NCBI RefSeq assembly: GCF_002201475.1 | Contig: NZ_CP021422.1 | Coordinates: 2,666,001-2,730,000 of the forward strand | Origin: Acutalibacter muris | Lineage (GTDB): Bacteria; Bacillota; Clostridia; Oscillospirales; Acutalibacteraceae | DNA: 64,000 bases | Direction of reading: 5' to 3' | Part shown: positions 35,261 to 42,688 of the stretch, in pieces | Position numbering within the stretch: position 1 is the stretch's first letter | Layout: every line of letters begins with the position of its first letter | Notes under the pieces: model-generated | Databases searched by the model: none | The model's input: the letters and a program-made list of their open reading frames with translations, nothing else | Told to the model about the DNA's origin: nothing | Program-made: the position numbers and the translations under genes

Positions 35261-36278
35261 GGAGAGTAAAAAAGAGTATGAAAAATCCGGGCTGCCCGGG
35301 GGCGTTAAGCTGGCCCTTCTGGCAGTCCTTACGCTGTTCTGCGCCCTTTCTGGGCTCTGCCTTGGCTCTACGGTAATAGACCTGCCCGCCGCTTTAAGCG
35401 GGGTTCTCTCCGGGGACCTTGCCTCGGCCCAGAGCCGCATACTCCTGTACGTGCGCCTGCCAAGGGTCATAGCGTCCCTGCTCTCCGGCGCGGCCCTCTC
35501 CGTCAGCGGTATGCTCCTCCAGGCGGTGCTCTCGAACCCCCTGGCCGCCCCCAACGTCATCGGGGTCAACGCCGGGGCGGGCTTCTTCACCTTTTTAAGT
35601 ATGGCCCTGCTGCCCGGGGTCCGGGGGGCGGGACAGCTGGGGGCGTTTTTCGGGGCCCTTGTGGCCGTGGTCCTGGTGCTGGCCGTGTCCGCCGGGGCGG
35701 GCAGGCTTACCATCATACTCAGCGGCGTGGCGGTCAGCAGCATCTTCACCGCGGGCATAAACACCGTAAAGACCTTCTGCCCCGACACCCTCTATAACGG
35801 CAGCGCCTTTCTTATCGGCGGCTTTTCGGGGGTGTCCCTTCGGGACCTGTCCCCCGCCTGGGCCGTGATACTTCTGGCCCTGGGGCTCTCCCTGGGGCTC
35901 TCCCCCCAGGCGGACCTGCTGGGGCTGGGTGAAACCCCGGCCCGGAGCCTTGGCATGAACGTGAGCCTCACACGCCTTGCTCTGATACTCCTGTCCTGCG
36001 TGCTGGCCGGGTGCGCGGTGAGCTTTTCGGGGCTTTTGGGCTTTGTGGGCCTTCTGGCCCCGCATATCGTGCGCAGGCTCTTTAAGGAGTCCAAAACCTC
36101 CCACCGGCTGCTCCTCCCCGCCGCGGCCCTTCTTGGTGCGGGCTTTGTCACCCTCTGCGACCTGCTGAGCCGCCTCCTCTTCGCCCCCTATGAGCTGCCG
36201 GTGGGCATACTCCTGAGCTTTGTGGGCGGGCCCTTCTTCCTATATCTGCTCATAAGGGAAAGGCGGCGGGTACTATGA
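35229..36278 (+). CDS. FecCD-family ABC transporter permease
   Basis: 349 aa, about ten transmembrane helices, FecCD/BtuC family. Signature stretches: RLPRVIASLLSGAALSVSGMLLQAVLSNPLAAPNVIGVNAGAG, SGVAVSSIF, LGMNV, and GLLGFVGLLAPHIVRRLF. I start at the ATG at 35229, which lies inside the end of the binding-protein gene and is preceded by GGGGGGAAA; no good in-frame start follows the upstream stop. It forms the membrane pore with the next gene's ATPase. Confidence 0.93.
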   Translation: MSIWGSFSRSRESKKEYEKSGLPGGVKLALLAVLTLFCALSGLCLGSTVIDLPAALSGVLSGDLASAQSRILLYVRLPRVIASLLSGAALSVSGMLLQAVLSNPLAAPNVIGVNAGAGFFTFLSMALLPGVRGAGQLGAFFGALVAVVLVLAVSAGAGRLTIILSGVAVSSIFTAGINTVKTFCPDTLYNGSAFLIGGFSGVSLRDLSPAWAVILLALGLSLGLSPQADLLGLGETPARSLGMNVSLTRLALILLSCVLAGCAVSFSGLLGFVGLLAPHIVRRLFKESKTSHRLLLPAAALLGAGFVTLCDLLSRLLFAPYELPVGILLSFVGGPFFLYLLIRERRRVL

Positions 36279-37009
36279 TGGAGTTTCGCCATATCACCTC
36301 GGGCTACCCGGGCCGCACGGTCCTTTCGGACGTGAGCCTCACCGTGCCCCGGGGCAAGATAACCGCCCTTATCGGCCCCAACGGCTGCGGCAAAAGCACT
36401 CTGTTGAACACCGCCGGGGGGCTTATAAAGCCCAGCGCCGGTGAAATACTGCTGGACGGCAGGCCCCTTCCCTCTTATAAGCGCAGGGAGCTGGCCCGGC
36501 TCATGGCCCTTCTGCCCCAGTCCCGGGAGCTCCCCCGCCTGACAGTGGAGCGGCTTGCCGCCTTTGGGCGCTATCCCCACGGGGATATGCAAAGCGCAAA
36601 GGGGCAGATAGAGGAGTCCCTTCGCCGGGCGGGGGCCTGGGAGCTCAGACATAGGGAGCTCCGGGAGCTCTCCGGGGGCGAGCGGCAGAGGGCGTATATC
36701 GCTATGGCCCTGTGCCAGGACAGCGAGCTTCTGCTGCTGGACGAGCCCACCACCTATCTGGACATAGGCCAGAAGAACCAGGTGATGGAGCTTGTCCGGG
36801 ACCTGAACGTCCAGGGCAGGACCATTTTAGCCGTGCTCCACGACCTGCCCCTGGCCTTTATGTACAGCGACTATGTGGCCCTTATGGAGAGCGGAAAACT
36901 CACAGCCTTCGGCACGCCTGATGAAGTCCGGGAGTCCGCCGCCAAAGCCTTCGGCGTGAAGCAGGCCCTTGTCACCCTTGAGGGCCGGGAGCAGATAATT
37001 TTCTACTGA
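36275..37009 (+). CDS. FecE/BtuD-type ABC transporter ATP-binding protein
   Basis: 244 aa. Walker A GPNGCGKST (34-42), Q-loop in ALLPQSREL, signature LSGGERQRAYIA near 134, Walker B LLLLDEPTTYLD near 155, switch His in LHDLPLAF. Powers uptake through the FecCD permease. The start overlaps the permease stop (ATGATG). Its 3' end overlaps the convergent trmO gene by 7 bp with no terminator between them. Confidence 0.96.
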   Translation: MMEFRHITSGYPGRTVLSDVSLTVPRGKITALIGPNGCGKSTLLNTAGGLIKPSAGEILLDGRPLPSYKRRELARLMALLPQSRELPRLTVERLAAFGRYPHGDMQSAKGQIEESLRRAGAWELRHRELRELSGGERQRAYIAMALCQDSELLLLDEPTTYLDIGQKNQVMELVRDLNVQGRTILAVLHDLPLAFMYSDYVALMESGKLTAFGTPDEVRESAAKAFGVKQALVTLEGREQIIFY

Positions 37010-37677
37010 ACTATCTCCACCACCCGGACCCGGCCCTCTCCCACCGTGAACCTGACCTGGACCCCCGCAAAGCCCATTCCATAGACCCGCTCCGGGTCCC
37101 TATGGTAGTGGGGTCGGGGGTCCGCCGCCAATACGGCCAAAAGTGCCTCCCGGTCCCCGGGGGGCACCTTGTTTAAAAGCTCCGGGGGACAGTCCACCGA
37201 AAGGGGCTCCCAGGGCTCCTGGTCCGTAAAGCCGCCCCGGGCCCCCTCTATGCTGTCCGCCCCGGGCAGGTAGGGCTTCACGTCATAAATGGGCGTGCCG
37301 TCCGCCATATCCGCCCCCTTCACCACCAGCACCGGCCCCTCGGGCCCCTCATAGTCCACCCCGCAGAGCTCCACGCAGGACAGCCCCAGGGGGTTCGGCC
37401 TAAAGGGCGACCGGCTGGCGAACACCCCCACCCGCCGGTTGCCCCCCAGCCGCGGCGGCCGCACCGTGGGCGACCACTTCCCCGGTGGGTTCTTTGAGAA
37501 GCCCCATATAAGCCACAGGTGGGAGAAGCCCTCTATCCCCCTAAAGGCCTCCCGGGCCCTGTACTCCGGCCCGAACACCACCCGGCCCCGAAGCTCCTTC
37601 ACCACCCCGCTCTGGCGGGGTATGCCGAACTTTTCCGGGAAGCCGGTCCTTATGTGGGCAATGGGGCGCAGCTCCAT
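37003..37677 (-). CDS. trmO: tRNA m6t6A37 methyltransferase TrmO-like
   Basis: 224 aa. Family that methylates N6-threonylcarbamoyl-adenosine at tRNA position 37 with SAM (formerly YaeB/UPF0066). N-terminal signature PIAHIRTGFPEKFGIPRQSG; then GFSHLWLIWGF; RPPRLGGNRRVGVFASRSPFRPNPLGLSCVEL is diagnostic; IYDVKPYLP marks the end of the catalytic domain. The remainder is the small C-terminal domain. Start has GAGGAG upstream, directly after the XRE gene at 37684. Last gene of the minus-strand XRE group. Confidence 0.93.
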   Translation of the reverse strand: MELRPIAHIRTGFPEKFGIPRQSGVVKELRGRVVFGPEYRAREAFRGIEGFSHLWLIWGFSKNPPGKWSPTVRPPRLGGNRRVGVFASRSPFRPNPLGLSCVELCGVDYEGPEGPVLVVKGADMADGTPIYDVKPYLPGADSIEGARGGFTDQEPWEPLSVDCPPELLNKVPPGDREALLAVLAADPRPHYHRDPERVYGMGFAGVQVRFTVGEGRVRVVEIVQ

Positions 37678-37683
37678 TTTTTG

Positions 37684-37887
37684 TCACTCCTCGTCTGCAT
37701 ATTCCGCGACCCCATCAAGGCCGCAGCCAAGTATTTTACAGAGCTTGTCCAGCGTATGGGTTGAAACAGGCATATCCCTTTGCAGCCGCTGGACGGTGGC
37801 GTGGCTCATGCCGCACTTGAAGCGCAGGGTATAGGTAGTAAAGCCTTTTTCGGCCATTGTTCTCCATAATGGCGCATAGCGTATCAT
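37684..37887 (-). CDS. Small XRE/Cro-type helix-turn-helix protein (a)
   Basis: 67 aa, a single HTH domain: the MSHATVQRLQRD recognition region and THTLDKLCKILGCGLDGV, the closing helix seen in short Cro-like regulators. No effector domain. It overlaps the next upstream XRE gene by 4 bp, so the two are coupled. Binding site and target unknown. Confidence 0.82.
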   Translation of the reverse strand: MIRYAPLWRTMAEKGFTTYTLRFKCGMSHATVQRLQRDMPVSTHTLDKLCKILGCGLDGVAEYADEE

Positions 37888-38126
37888 CTTATTTCCTGCT
37901 CCAATTCGTCAAAAATCGGTCCTGAGAAAAATTCGGCCAGAGAAATCTCTAAGCCGTCGCAGAGCTTCTTTATTACATCTATGTGCAGCTTTCTGCGCTC
38001 GGGCTTCATCATGCAGTAGACCGTGGTGGGCGGAACGCCCGAGATATTGGCCAGCTCGTTGTAGCATATGCCCCGCTCTCTGCACAGCTCGTCGAAATGC
38101 TTTGCTACCGCGTCTTTGACGTACAT
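37884..38126 (-). CDS. Small XRE/Cro-type helix-turn-helix protein (b)
   Basis: 80 aa, HTH: ICYNELANISGVPPTTVYCMM, then VIKKLCDGLEISLAEFFSGPIFDEL. Closely related to proteins (c) and (d): all share KKLCDGxxIxLxEFFSxPxF, a paralogous family. Lies downstream of a TTAGGCA-CT-TGCCTAA palindrome. Confidence 0.88.
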   Translation of the reverse strand: MYVKDAVAKHFDELCRERGICYNELANISGVPPTTVYCMMKPERRKLHIDVIKKLCDGLEISLAEFFSGPIFDELEQEIR

Positions 38127-38170
38127 AAAATCACCTCAAAGACAGTGTAGCCAAATTTACGCACACGCAA

Positions 38171-38186
38171 TTAGGCACTTGCCTAA
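38171..38186. promoter_or_regulatory. Palindromic operator for an XRE regulator
   Basis: TTAGGCA-CT-TGCCTAA, a perfect 7-2-7 dyad. It overlaps the -35 box of the plus-strand promoter at 38179-38207 and lies 45 bp upstream of XRE gene (b). Confidence 0.6.
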
Positions 38187-38207
38187 ATCGAAATAACATG
38201 ATATAAT
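38179..38207 (+). promoter_or_regulatory. Sigma-A-type promoter reading antisense into XRE gene (c)
   Basis: TTGCCT (38179-38184), 17 bp, TATAAT (38202-38207). No plus-strand gene follows directly, so the product would be antisense to the XRE gene at 38228-38470. Confidence 0.45.
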
Positions 38208-38227
38208 AGGTTTGCGGTCATAAAACT

Positions 38228-38470
38228 TCACCGCACCTCCTGCTCCAGCCGGTCAAACTCCGGGGTGGAGAAAAATTCCCCCAGGGTGATGTCCAGGCCG
38301 TCGCAGAGCTTCTTTATAGTCGACACCGTTGTGGTGTTGTTCTTCCTGTTGATGATGTTGTTCACCGTGGACTGGGTCACGCCGCTCATATTGCACAGCT
38401 TGTTGACCGATATCCCCCTCTGCTGGCACAGGGCCAGTATCCTGTCCGTTATGGCTTCTTTAAGTTCCAT
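38228..38470 (-). CDS. Small XRE/Cro-type helix-turn-helix protein (c)
   Basis: 80 aa. HTH ISVNKLCNMSGVTQSTVNNII followed by STIKKLCDGLDITLGEFFSTPEFDRLEQEVR. The ATG at 38470 has GAGGTG 6 nt upstream; the open frame extends 17 codons further without such a site. Paralogue of (b) and (d). Upstream lie two TAACCCT-type palindromes. Confidence 0.9.
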   Translation of the reverse strand: MELKEAITDRILALCQQRGISVNKLCNMSGVTQSTVNNIINRKNNTTTVSTIKKLCDGLDITLGEFFSTPEFDRLEQEVR

Positions 38471-38515
38471 TTCAATCACCTCGCTCCTGCAAAACTGAGG
38501 ATAAAAGAAATGGGT

Positions 38516-38545
38516 TGACAAAGCTAACCCTAAAGGGTTAAAATA
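38516..38545 (+). promoter_or_regulatory. Promoter with operator in its spacer, between XRE genes (c) and (d)
   Basis: Plus strand TTGACA (38516-38521), 18 bp, TAAAAT (38540-38545). The first TAACCCT dyad fills the spacer, an ideal place for repression. It reads toward, and antisense to, XRE gene (d). Confidence 0.45.
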
Positions 38546-38559
38546 ACCATAAAGGGTTA
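38525..38559. promoter_or_regulatory. Pair of palindromic operators
   Basis: TAACCCT-AA-AGGGTTA (38525-38540) and TAACCAT-AA-AGGGTTA (38544-38559), both 7-2-7 dyads set 19 bp apart, roughly two helical turns. Confidence 0.65.
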
Positions 38560-38591
38560 ATTTATTCTACATAAGGACAGATATCACCACC

Positions 38592-38825
38592 TTACTTAGT
38601 TTTCTGCTCAAATTCGGGGTCCGAGAAAAATTCCCCCAAGGTTATCCCGAAACCGTCGCATAGCTTTTTGATGGTAGCGATATCGGGGTTCCTGCTCTCC
38701 CCATTAAGTATTCCCTTAATAGTGCTTTTTGGCACGGCGGCGGCAGCACTCAACTGGTTCGGGGTAATACCGCGCTCACCGCACAGCCGGCAGATCCTTT
38801 TTGCAATTATCTCGTATGTATTCAT
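38592..38825 (-). CDS. Small XRE/Cro-type helix-turn-helix protein (d)
   Basis: 77 aa. HTH ITPNQLSAAAAVPKSTIKGIL, then ATIKKLCDGFGITLGEFFSDPEFEQ. Same paralogous family as (b) and (c). GGAGGG upstream of the ATG. Divergent from the larger XRE gene at 38935 across a 109-bp gap. Confidence 0.9.
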   Translation of the reverse strand: MNTYEIIAKRICRLCGERGITPNQLSAAAAVPKSTIKGILNGESRNPDIATIKKLCDGFGITLGEFFSDPEFEQKTK

Positions 38826-38882
38826 AACAGCCCTCCTGAAGGATTATGCTCTACATGATAAGCCCTCAAGAGGACATTTGTT

Positions 38883-38896
38883 AGTGATGTGTCACT
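38883..38896. promoter_or_regulatory. Dyad in the divergent XRE promoter region
   Basis: AGTGA-TGTG-TCACT inside the spacer of a possible plus-strand promoter TTGTTA (38878-38883), 16 bp, TGTAAT (38900-38905). Candidate operator for one or both flanking regulators. Confidence 0.4.
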
Positions 38897-38934
38897 GATT
38901 GTAATGCTGATTTTAAAATACAAGGAGGAAAAAT

Positions 38935-39273
38935 ATGTCTGAATACAGTGAATTTCTGCGGAACAATCTTAAAAGCCTGCGCGTTGCCTGCGGCTTCACC
39001 CAAAACGTGGTGGCGGCGGCTCTGGGCGTGTCCCGGCCCACCTACTCCTACTATGAGAGCGGCAAGACCGTCCCCGATGTAGAGACCCTGACAAAGCTCG
39101 CCAAGATATACGGCGTATCCTTCGGGCAGCTGGCGCTGCCCGAGGAGAGCCCCGAGCTGCCCCCCCAGGGCGTGAGGGCCCGGCACACTCCCGCCGCCGA
39201 CCCCCGGACCATCGGCGACCTCAGCGAGGCGGAGAAGGAGCTTATCGCCCGGCTGCGGGCGGAGAAGCCCTAA
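38935..39273 (+). CDS. XRE-family regulator with short C-terminal tail (e)
   Basis: 112 aa. A standard HTH_3 domain (residues 8-62: LKSLRVACGFTQNVVAAALGVSRPTYSYYESGKTVPD...) is followed by a Pro-rich linker and a short acidic helix ending LSEAEKELIARLRAEKP. Unlike (a)-(d) it is on the plus strand and has the conventional SinR/Cro-type helix spacing. AAGGAGG precedes the start and a strong terminator follows. Target unknown. Confidence 0.9.
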   Translation: MSEYSEFLRNNLKSLRVACGFTQNVVAAALGVSRPTYSYYESGKTVPDVETLTKLAKIYGVSFGQLALPEESPELPPQGVRARHTPAADPRTIGDLSEAEKELIARLRAEKP

Positions 39274-39275
39274 GT

Positions 39276-39303
39276 AAAAACCCCTAGTAAGCTAGGGGTT
39301 TTT
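39276..39303. terminator. Bidirectional terminator
   Basis: AAAAACCCCTAG, loop TAAG, CTAGGGGTTTTT between convergent transcripts. Confidence 0.92.
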
Positions 39304-39313
39304 ATCACTGTAT

Positions 39314-40153
39314 TTACCGGCAGATATCTTTAAGGAACCCCACCGCCGCGGCGATGTCCCTGCCGGGATCCTCGCCCACCTCGCGCTCGATGGTAAGGAA
39401 GCCCTTGAAACCTATCTCCTCGAGGGCCTTAAGGTACGCCGGGAAGTCCACAACGCCCTCGCCCAGAGGCAGCTCCTCAAAGCTGCTGCTGCCCAGCATC
39501 TCCGCCTCGGCAAGACCGTAGACTATTTCCGGCTCCACATAGCGAAGGCGCTTGCCGTCCTTGGCGTGGGTGTGGACAATATAATCCTTAAGGGTGTACA
39601 CCGCCCCAACCGGATCGTCGCCGGTGACCATGACGAAGTTCGCGGGGTCCAGGTTCACCGCCACGCCCTTGGAGTGCAGCCCGTCCAGGAAGCCCTTTAA
39701 GGTGGCCGCCTCCTCGGGGCCGGTCTCTATGGCGAAGTGGGCCCGAAGACTGTCCGCGTACTGGGCCAGCTCCCCGCAGGCCTCCTGCATTATGCCATAC
39801 CTGGGGTGCTTGCTGTCCTTTGGCACAACGCCTATGTGGGTGGTGACCACGTCTGTCTCAAGGTCCAGGGCAAGGTCCAGTATGCGCTTTGAGCGCTCTA
39901 TCCTTCCGGGGTTTATCTCCGGGTCGTCGAAGCGCCCGATGTCGCCGCAGAGGGCCGACACCGTAAGGCCCCGGTCCTTCACGGCCTTTAGGAGCTCCCG
40001 ACGCCTGTCTGGGGTCAGGTTCTCGGGGGTCAGCTCGCCGTCGGTGACCCTTATCTGCACGCCGTCCATGCCCAGGGCCTTGGCCTTGTCCAGGGACTCG
40101 ATGACGGGAAGCTTGAAGCTCTCCAGCAGTACGCCTATGGGAAAGTTATACAT
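39314..40153 (-). CDS. Sugar phosphate isomerase/epimerase
   Basis: 279 aa TIM barrel of the xylose-isomerase-like superfamily. Visible metal-site segments: HFAIETGPE, VAVNLDPANFVMV, DYIVHTHAKDGKR and LTIEREVGEDP. Third gene of a unit with the 49-aa protein and the Gfo/Idh/MocA dehydrogenase, a combination common in inositol or unusual-sugar catabolism. Substrate unknown. CAGGAG lies 7 nt before the start. Confidence 0.88.
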   Translation of the reverse strand: MYNFPIGVLLESFKLPVIESLDKAKALGMDGVQIRVTDGELTPENLTPDRRRELLKAVKDRGLTVSALCGDIGRFDDPEINPGRIERSKRILDLALDLETDVVTTHIGVVPKDSKHPRYGIMQEACGELAQYADSLRAHFAIETGPEEAATLKGFLDGLHSKGVAVNLDPANFVMVTGDDPVGAVYTLKDYIVHTHAKDGKRLRYVEPEIVYGLAEAEMLGSSSFEELPLGEGVVDFPAYLKALEEIGFKGFLTIEREVGEDPGRDIAAAVGFLKDICR

Positions 40154-40194
40154 ATTTGTTCTCCTGTTTCTCGCAAATTATGATTATATTGTCC

Positions 40195-41253
40195 TCAAGT
40201 CAAATCTATCTCGTGGTGCTGCTCTGCTGAATCGTAGATAGCCTGCATCATCTCCGCCGTGATGATAACCGTGTCAATATGTGACGGCAGCTTCCGCCCG
40301 GTCTTGATGCAGTCGATGAACGCGTCTATCTCGTTCTGGAAGTGGTCGCGCATCTTGAACTTGGGGGTATACTCCACCAAAGCGCCGTTCTCCGTGGTAT
40401 AAAGGGTGAAGTCCGAGCCGTAATGGAGCCGTATGCCCCCCTTATCGCCCATAAAGTCGATGTAGGTCTCGCTCTCGCCGATATTCTGGGCCCAGGCGCC
40501 GTTCAGGGTAATCACCGGGCCCTCGGTGCGAATCATGCCGGTGACGGAGTCGTCCACGTCATAGGTGCCGTTCTCCTTGTCGCTGCTCTGCTCGGCCCAC
40601 ATATCCACATAGGTGTAGTTCTTCATGTCCTTACCCAGCTTGCAGAAGGTCTCGCCGGTGACGGTCTTGACCTTCGGATCCCCACAGCAATACATGACAA
40701 TGTCCAGATAGTGCACGCCCCAGTCGATAAGGGCCCCGCCCCCGGCGATGGCCTTGGTGGTAAAGGCCCCGCCCAGGCCCGGGATAGAGCGGTGGGCCCG
40801 GAAGCTTGCGTACACGTGGTGCACGTCGCCCAGCTTTCCGGCGTCGATATACTCCTTTATGCGGTTGACGCTGTCGTTAAAACGGTTCACAACGCCGATG
40901 TTCAGCACCCGGCCGGTCTCGTGCTGGACCTTCTGCATCTCCAAAGCTTCGGCATAGGTCCTGGCGGCGGGCTTCTCGCAGAGTACGTGCTTACCGGCCC
41001 GCAGGGCGTCGATGGCTATCTGGGCGTGGACGTTGTTGGGGGTGCACACGGACACCGCCTCTATCTGCGGGTCATTTAGAACCTCGTGATAGTCCGTGAC
41101 AGCCCTGCCGCAGCCGTACTGTGCCACGGCCTTCTGGGCGCGCTCCAGGATTATGTCGCAGAAATAGACTATCTCCGCTTCGGGGTTGTTCATATAGGAC
41201 GGGATATGCGCGGCGTTTGCAATGGTGCCGCAGCCGATAACTGCTACTTTCAT
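40195..41253 (-). CDS. Gfo/Idh/MocA-family oxidoreductase
   Basis: 352 aa NAD(P)-dependent sugar dehydrogenase. N-terminal Rossmann fold with VIGCGTIANAAHIPSY (GxGxxA motif), then the family hallmark VLCEKPAARTYAEA (EKP, catalytic Lys) and a C-terminal beta domain with IDWGVHYLDIVMYCCG, where the DxxxH catalytic pair is visible. Substrate likely a cyclic polyol or sugar. AAGGAGG before the ATG; the start overlaps the stop of the upstream 49-aa gene (ATGA). Confidence 0.93.
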   Translation of the reverse strand: MKVAVIGCGTIANAAHIPSYMNNPEAEIVYFCDIILERAQKAVAQYGCGRAVTDYHEVLNDPQIEAVSVCTPNNVHAQIAIDALRAGKHVLCEKPAARTYAEALEMQKVQHETGRVLNIGVVNRFNDSVNRIKEYIDAGKLGDVHHVYASFRAHRSIPGLGGAFTTKAIAGGGALIDWGVHYLDIVMYCCGDPKVKTVTGETFCKLGKDMKNYTYVDMWAEQSSDKENGTYDVDDSVTGMIRTEGPVITLNGAWAQNIGESETYIDFMGDKGGIRLHYGSDFTLYTTENGALVEYTPKFKMRDHFQNEIDAFIDCIKTGRKLPSHIDTVIITAEMMQAIYDSAEQHHEIDLT

Positions 41254-41399
41254 TTTGCTACCTCCTTTAAATACGCTTTAAGGATAGTCTTTATCTCCTC
41301 GATGGTATAGCTATCCTTTTCGCTGTTTGATTCAAATATCTCAATCAAATCGAACACTGCCGCTTTTGTGATGATAAGCTGTTCTCTTTCTGTAGGCAT
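41250..41399 (-). CDS. Small protein, 49 aa, first gene of the dehydrogenase/isomerase unit
   Basis: Starts MPTEREQLIITKAAV, ends TILKAYLKEVAK; amphipathic helices, no membrane segment. AAAGGAG lies before the ATG, its stop overlaps the dehydrogenase start (ATGA), and it sits behind a good promoter, so it is very likely translated. The middle (VFDLIEIFESNSEKDSYT) is acidic. No family recognised; it could be a small regulator or complex partner of the dehydrogenase. Confidence 0.75.
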   Translation of the reverse strand: MPTEREQLIITKAAVFDLIEIFESNSEKDSYTIEEIKTILKAYLKEVAK

Positions 41400-41445
41400 T
41401 ATCGCACTCTCCTTTGGATTTTCAGGTCGCCCCGGTATTAGTGTG

Positions 41446-41474
41446 ATTATAACCTAAGCTGAGGGAAAAAGCAA
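41446..41474 (-). promoter_or_regulatory. Sigma-A-type promoter of the 49-aa/dehydrogenase/isomerase operon
   Basis: Minus strand TTGCTT (41469-41474), 17 bp, TATAAT (41446-41451). Confidence 0.7.
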
Positions 41475-41476
41475 TA

Positions 41477-41520
41477 GGGAGAGAGAATAATCTCCCTCCC
41501 GGCTGAAAGTTTTTTTCAGT
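41477..41520 (-). terminator. Hairpins downstream of the merR-type gene
   Basis: GGGAGA/TCTCCC (41477-41496) and CTGAAA/TTTCAG (41503-41520), the latter with a T-rich loop; probable terminator of the regulator gene. Confidence 0.45.
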
Positions 41521-41535
41521 GGGGCGCGGCGCGTG

Positions 41536-42519
41536 TCAACCCCCCTTTTTCCTCACCGGTATCAGCAGGTCCAGCTGGGGTATCTCCGGCTCGCCTTCGG
41601 TGGTCTCCTGGATATGGCCGTAGAAATTCAGGTGCTCCTCAAGGCAGCCGTACATATCCTCCGGGGTGCCGGAGCCCGCTATCTCATACTCCTCGCTCTC
41701 ATTGGCCCACTTGAAGAGCCACTGCCACTCGTGGAAGTCGCCCATCTTTATGGCGTGGGCGGCGTAGGTGCCCCCCTCAAGCCGCTTCTTCTCTAGAGGC
41801 TCCGGCACGTCCATGTCGTCAGGTATTGTCACCCAGAACTCATAGCCGTACTCGCCGCCCTCGGGCGGGGGATTGGGGGAGTTGAAGCCGTAGAGGCGCA
41901 CGTCGCCGGTCTTCCAGAGCTTATGCTCCCTTGTGAAGTCCGCTATCATCAGCCCGGCGTGGTCCTCGGGGTCGGGCCCGAAGTATCGGGCGGCAGCCAC
42001 GGTGGCGGCGGGCAGGTGCACTATGCGCACGTCCGTCAGCTTCATGTTCTCCTCGGCCTTCTGTAAATTCTCCATTTTCCTTGCACGCTCCTTTTCTAAT
42101 TCGTATGAGTTTGTGAGAGCCGGAAGCACAGCGCTGATATCCTCGTCCAAAAGCACGTCCCCGGCCGGGAGCCAGTACCGGCTTTTAAGCGAGCCCAAAA
42201 GCTCCCCGATCACTTCCCTCAGTGCCCCGAGGCTCTCCAGCTCCGTGCCCAGCTCCGAAAGCTTCTGCTGGAACACGTAGATGGCCCACTGGGCGCTGGG
42301 GTCGTCAAGGATAAGCTTCACCTCCCGAAGGGGTATGCGCAGGCGGCGCAGGACGATGACCTGCCGCAGCCGTCTCACGGCCTCCTGGTCGTACATCCTG
42401 TAGGCATACCCTTCTGCCCGGCCGCTCTCTATGAGCCCCTGCTCCTCATAGTAACGGAGCATCCGGGTGGAGAGCCCCAGGCTTCTCGAAACGTCAGTGA
42501 CGGTCAGCATGTTTTCCAT
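41536..42519 (-). CDS. MerR-family regulator with GyrI-like effector domain
   Basis: 327 aa. Residues 5-72 are the MerR winged helix (LTVTDVSRSLGLSTRMLRYYEEQGLIESGR...YRMYDQEAVRRLRQVIVLRRL). A coiled coil (about 75-160) follows, then a C-terminal GyrI/AraC-effector-type domain (about 160-320) that binds small, often cationic, hydrophobic ligands: YGYEFWVTIPDDM and GGTYAAHAIKMG. Resembles BltR/BmrR-type drug sensors. No efflux gene is adjacent. The promoter has the diagnostic 19-bp spacer with a perfect dyad, so it is probably autoregulated. GAGGAG before the start. Confidence 0.92.
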   Translation of the reverse strand: MENMLTVTDVSRSLGLSTRMLRYYEEQGLIESGRAEGYAYRMYDQEAVRRLRQVIVLRRLRIPLREVKLILDDPSAQWAIYVFQQKLSELGTELESLGALREVIGELLGSLKSRYWLPAGDVLLDEDISAVLPALTNSYELEKERARKMENLQKAEENMKLTDVRIVHLPAATVAAARYFGPDPEDHAGLMIADFTREHKLWKTGDVRLYGFNSPNPPPEGGEYGYEFWVTIPDDMDVPEPLEKKRLEGGTYAAHAIKMGDFHEWQWLFKWANESEEYEIAGSGTPEDMYGCLEEHLNFYGHIQETTEGEPEIPQLDLLIPVRKKGG

Positions 42520-42542
42520 GGACTCACTCCTCTCTGGGTATC

Positions 42543-42573
42543 AGTATAAGGTGCGACACGGTGTCGAAGTCAA
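42543..42573 (-). promoter_or_regulatory. MerR-type promoter with 19-bp spacer and dyad operator
   Basis: Minus strand TTGACT (42568-42573), 19-bp spacer, TATACT (42543-42548). The spacer holds CGACAC-G-GTGTCG (42554-42566), a perfect dyad: the standard architecture for activation by DNA untwisting. Confidence 0.85.
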
Positions 42574-42688
42574 GGGATAAATTTCAAAAAGAACAGAAAA
42601 TATTTTTGGAAAAGTTCGCCTTTCATACGAAACATTTCGGGGTTTTAGAGGGAAGGTTGAGAGGGGTTTTAATAAGGAGGTGAACCAA

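Noticed and set aside
38265..38498. Hydrophobic plus-strand reading frame opposite XRE gene (c)
   Set aside because: No ribosome-binding site; the hydrophobic look is the usual result of reading a helical hydrophilic gene backwards. A similar shadow lies opposite gene (d).
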